A stretch of DNA of 64,000 nucleotides from Streptomyces phaeoluteigriseus (lineage in GTDB: Bacteria > Actinomycetota > Actinomycetes > Streptomycetales > Streptomycetaceae). A model generated the notes under the pieces. That model was not told the DNA's origin. It did not search any database and was given only the letters and a program-made list of their open reading frames with translations. The DNA lies in assembly GCF_001896135.2 (NCBI RefSeq), contig NZ_MPOH02000001.1, positions 26,272 to 90,271 on the forward strand. The letters are read 5' to 3'. Position numbers and translations under genes: made by a program. Positions 62,622 to 64,000 of this stretch are shown piece by piece. How positions within the stretch are numbered: the first letter of the stretch is position 1; every line of letters begins with the position of its first letter.

Positions 62622-63623
62622 ATGTCCGTGAAACCTGAAGCCGCGTCCGCACTCTTCGCCGGACCCTTCGCCCTCGCCACCCTCTCCACCCCGGACGGGC
62701 CGGCCTTTCCCGCCCTCGTCACGGCGGACGCCCGGGTCCTCGATCTCCAGGTCGCCCTGGATGACGCCTGGTTGACGACCCGTCGCCTCCTGGAGGGCTG
62801 GGACTCGGCGGTGTCGCGACTGACCGCGCTGGCCGCCGACAGCGGCTGGGCGGGAAGGCCCCTGTCGGACTTCCGGGTGCACGCGCCGGTCGAACCGCGC
62901 CAGGTGTTCCAGTCCGGCGCCAACTACCGGCAGCACGTCATCGACCTCCATGTCGCACACCGGGACCCGGCCGACGACCGGCCGGAGGAGGAGCGCCGCG
63001 CCGAGGCCGCGGACATCATGGACCGGCGGGCCGCGGAGGACCTGCCGTACGTCTTCATCGGTCTGCCGAGCGCGATCACGGGCCCCTACGACGATGTGGT
63101 GCTGCCCTCCTGGGCGGACCGGCCGGACTGGGAGCTGGAGCTGGCGGCCGTGATCGGCCGGCCCGCCCACCGCGTCTCGGTCGAGGAGGCCCTGGAGCAT
63201 GTCGCCGGTTACACGATCGCCAACGACCTGACGGACCGGGCCACCGTGTTCCGCCGGGACATGCCGCAGATCGGCACGGACTGGCTGCGCAGCAAGAACG
63301 CGCCCGGTTTCACACCGCTCGGCCCCTGGATCGTGCCCGCGGGATCGGTCGCGGACCCCGGTGACCTGCGGCTGACGCTGAAGCTCAACGGTGAGACCAT
63401 GCAGGACGAGTCCACCAAGGACATGATCTTCGGTGTCGCCCGCATGGTGTCCTACGCCTCGCAGACCGTGCGGCTGCTGCCGGGCGACCTGGTGCTGACC
63501 GGCAGCCCGGCCGGCAACGGCATGCACTGGGGCCGGCTGCTGCGTGACGGCGACGTGATGGACGCCTCGATCACCGGGCTCGGCGCGCAGCGCACCCGTT
63601 GTCTGGCGGAGGCGGCGCGGTGA
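62622..63623 (+). CDS. fumarylacetoacetate hydrolase family protein
   Basis: A 333-residue protein from ATG 62622, with AGGAGG upstream. The FAH fold shows in VFQSGANYRQHVIDLH and WELELAAVIGRPAHRVS (metal Glu), then IANDLTDRATVFRR and LLPGDLVLTGSPAGNGMHWG. It cleaves C-C bonds of acylpyruvates or similar ring-fission products in aromatic catabolism. The following cyclase gene overlaps by four bases. The LysR gene lies divergently. Confidence 0.92.
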   Translation: MSVKPEAASALFAGPFALATLSTPDGPAFPALVTADARVLDLQVALDDAWLTTRRLLEGWDSAVSRLTALAADSGWAGRPLSDFRVHAPVEPRQVFQSGANYRQHVIDLHVAHRDPADDRPEEERRAEAADIMDRRAAEDLPYVFIGLPSAITGPYDDVVLPSWADRPDWELELAAVIGRPAHRVSVEEALEHVAGYTIANDLTDRATVFRRDMPQIGTDWLRSKNAPGFTPLGPWIVPAGSVADPGDLRLTLKLNGETMQDESTKDMIFGVARMVSYASQTVRLLPGDLVLTGSPAGNGMHWGRLLRDGDVMDASITGLGAQRTRCLAEAAR

Positions 63624-64000
63624 GCCTGGACCGCACCGATCCGGAGGGCTCGATCGCGCGGGCCGCGAAGGCGTACTCGAACTGGGGGCGCTGGGGCGAG
63701 GACGACGTGCTCGGCACGCTGAACTTCCTCGACGAGGCCAAGCGCCGGGAGGCCGCCGGGCTGGTCCGGCGGGGCGTCAGCTTCTCCCTCGCCCAGTCCT
63801 TCGACATGAACGGCCCGCAGAAGGGCTGGCGGCGCCGCACCAATCCGGTGCACACCATGCTCGACACCGGCAGCGACGCCGCCCTCGGCAACCAGGGCTT
63901 CCCGCACGGCATCGGCGGCGCCGACGACGTGATCACCATGCCCTTGCAGTGCTCCACGCAGTGGACGGCCTCGGGCACATCTTCGACCACGGCAGGGCCT
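63620..64000 (+). CDS. cyclase family protein, partial at window end
   Basis: Starts at GTG 63620 inside the previous stop (GTGA overlap). It begins VSLDRTDPEGSIARAAKAYS and contains SNWGRWGEDDVLGTLNFLDE and FPHGIGGADDVITMPLQCST, the pattern of the kynurenine-formamidase-like cyclase family with its metal-binding residues. The expected continuation QWDGLGHIFDHG is present but out of frame: one G is missing from TGGGAC near 63963. The gene is cut by the window edge. It should act with the hydrolase in ring-fission product breakdown. Confidence 0.75.
   Translation, partial: MSLDRTDPEGSIARAAKAYSNWGRWGEDDVLGTLNFLDEAKRREAAGLVRRGVSFSLAQSFDMNGPQKGWRRRTNPVHTMLDTGSDAALGNQGFPHGIGGADDVITMPLQCSTQWTASGTSSTTAGP

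Overview
The window is very GC-rich actinobacterial DNA with GTG starts, purine-rich ribosome binding sites, 4-bp ATGA/GTGA gene overlaps and lineage-typical families (SCO2400-like protein, F420/FMN split-barrel proteins, ChaB, duplicated zinc alcohol dehydrogenases, DevR/DevS). It is almost certainly a Streptomyces chromosome, and the many broken genes and repeat-filled spacers suggest an accessory or arm region. No rRNA, tRNA, CRISPR array or intact insertion sequence was seen.

Region by region. 1-5100: a membrane-anchored alpha/beta hydrolase, an SCO2400-like zinc-ribbon membrane protein and a membrane protein with a peptidoglycan-binding tail. 5100-13700: an AcoR-like GAF/AAA/Fis activator (frameshifted) divergent from a six-gene operon: zinc alcohol dehydrogenase, solute-binding lipoprotein, two permeases and two ABC ATPases whose degenerate motifs are complementary. 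This looks like uptake and oxidation of an alcohol or polyol. 13900-19100: small detoxification-type genes (ABM monooxygenase, three VOC proteins, cupin, DHFR-like reductase) and a TetR regulator with a visible operator.

19700-31900 is a dormancy/hypoxia island. It holds split-barrel flavin protein, DevR-type response regulator, DoxX, polyphosphate kinase 2, flavohemoglobin, a cyclic-nucleotide-binding protein, a CBS-BON protein, a DevS-type histidine kinase with conserved heme ligand positions, a universal stress protein and an AdhP-type dehydrogenase. Around ten copies of a palindrome close to AGGGCCG-NN-CGGCCCT lie in its intergenic regions, so the island appears to carry both the regulator pair and many of its likely targets. 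Between the live genes are wrecks of other genes of the same kind (Acg-type nitroreductase, universal stress protein, SulP transporter, GAPDH).

32000-52000: an SBD-HNH restriction endonuclease, TerD protein, a small P-loop kinase, an FAD monooxygenase with TetR regulator and broken catabolic genes, a three-gene operon resembling a type VII secretion substrate set with a lytic-transglycosylase-like protein, pirin/MarR, an ECF41-like sigma factor with its oxidoreductase, SRAP protein, cold shock protein, a likely leaderless membrane protein-XRE-dehydrogenase operon, ChaB and hemerythrin proteins. 52600-59800: an alpha-L-rhamnosidase (two frameshifts), a sugar ABC transporter and a divergent LacI regulator with a clear operator. 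60100-64000: a frameshifted MFS exporter and a LysR regulator divergent from a fumarylacetoacetate hydrolase-cyclase operon cut by the window edge.

Two window-wide patterns stand out. Five otherwise intact genes are broken by one-base (or few-base) losses in G/C runs, which may be assembly errors. Several spacers contain unrelated 7-8 bp tandem repeats.
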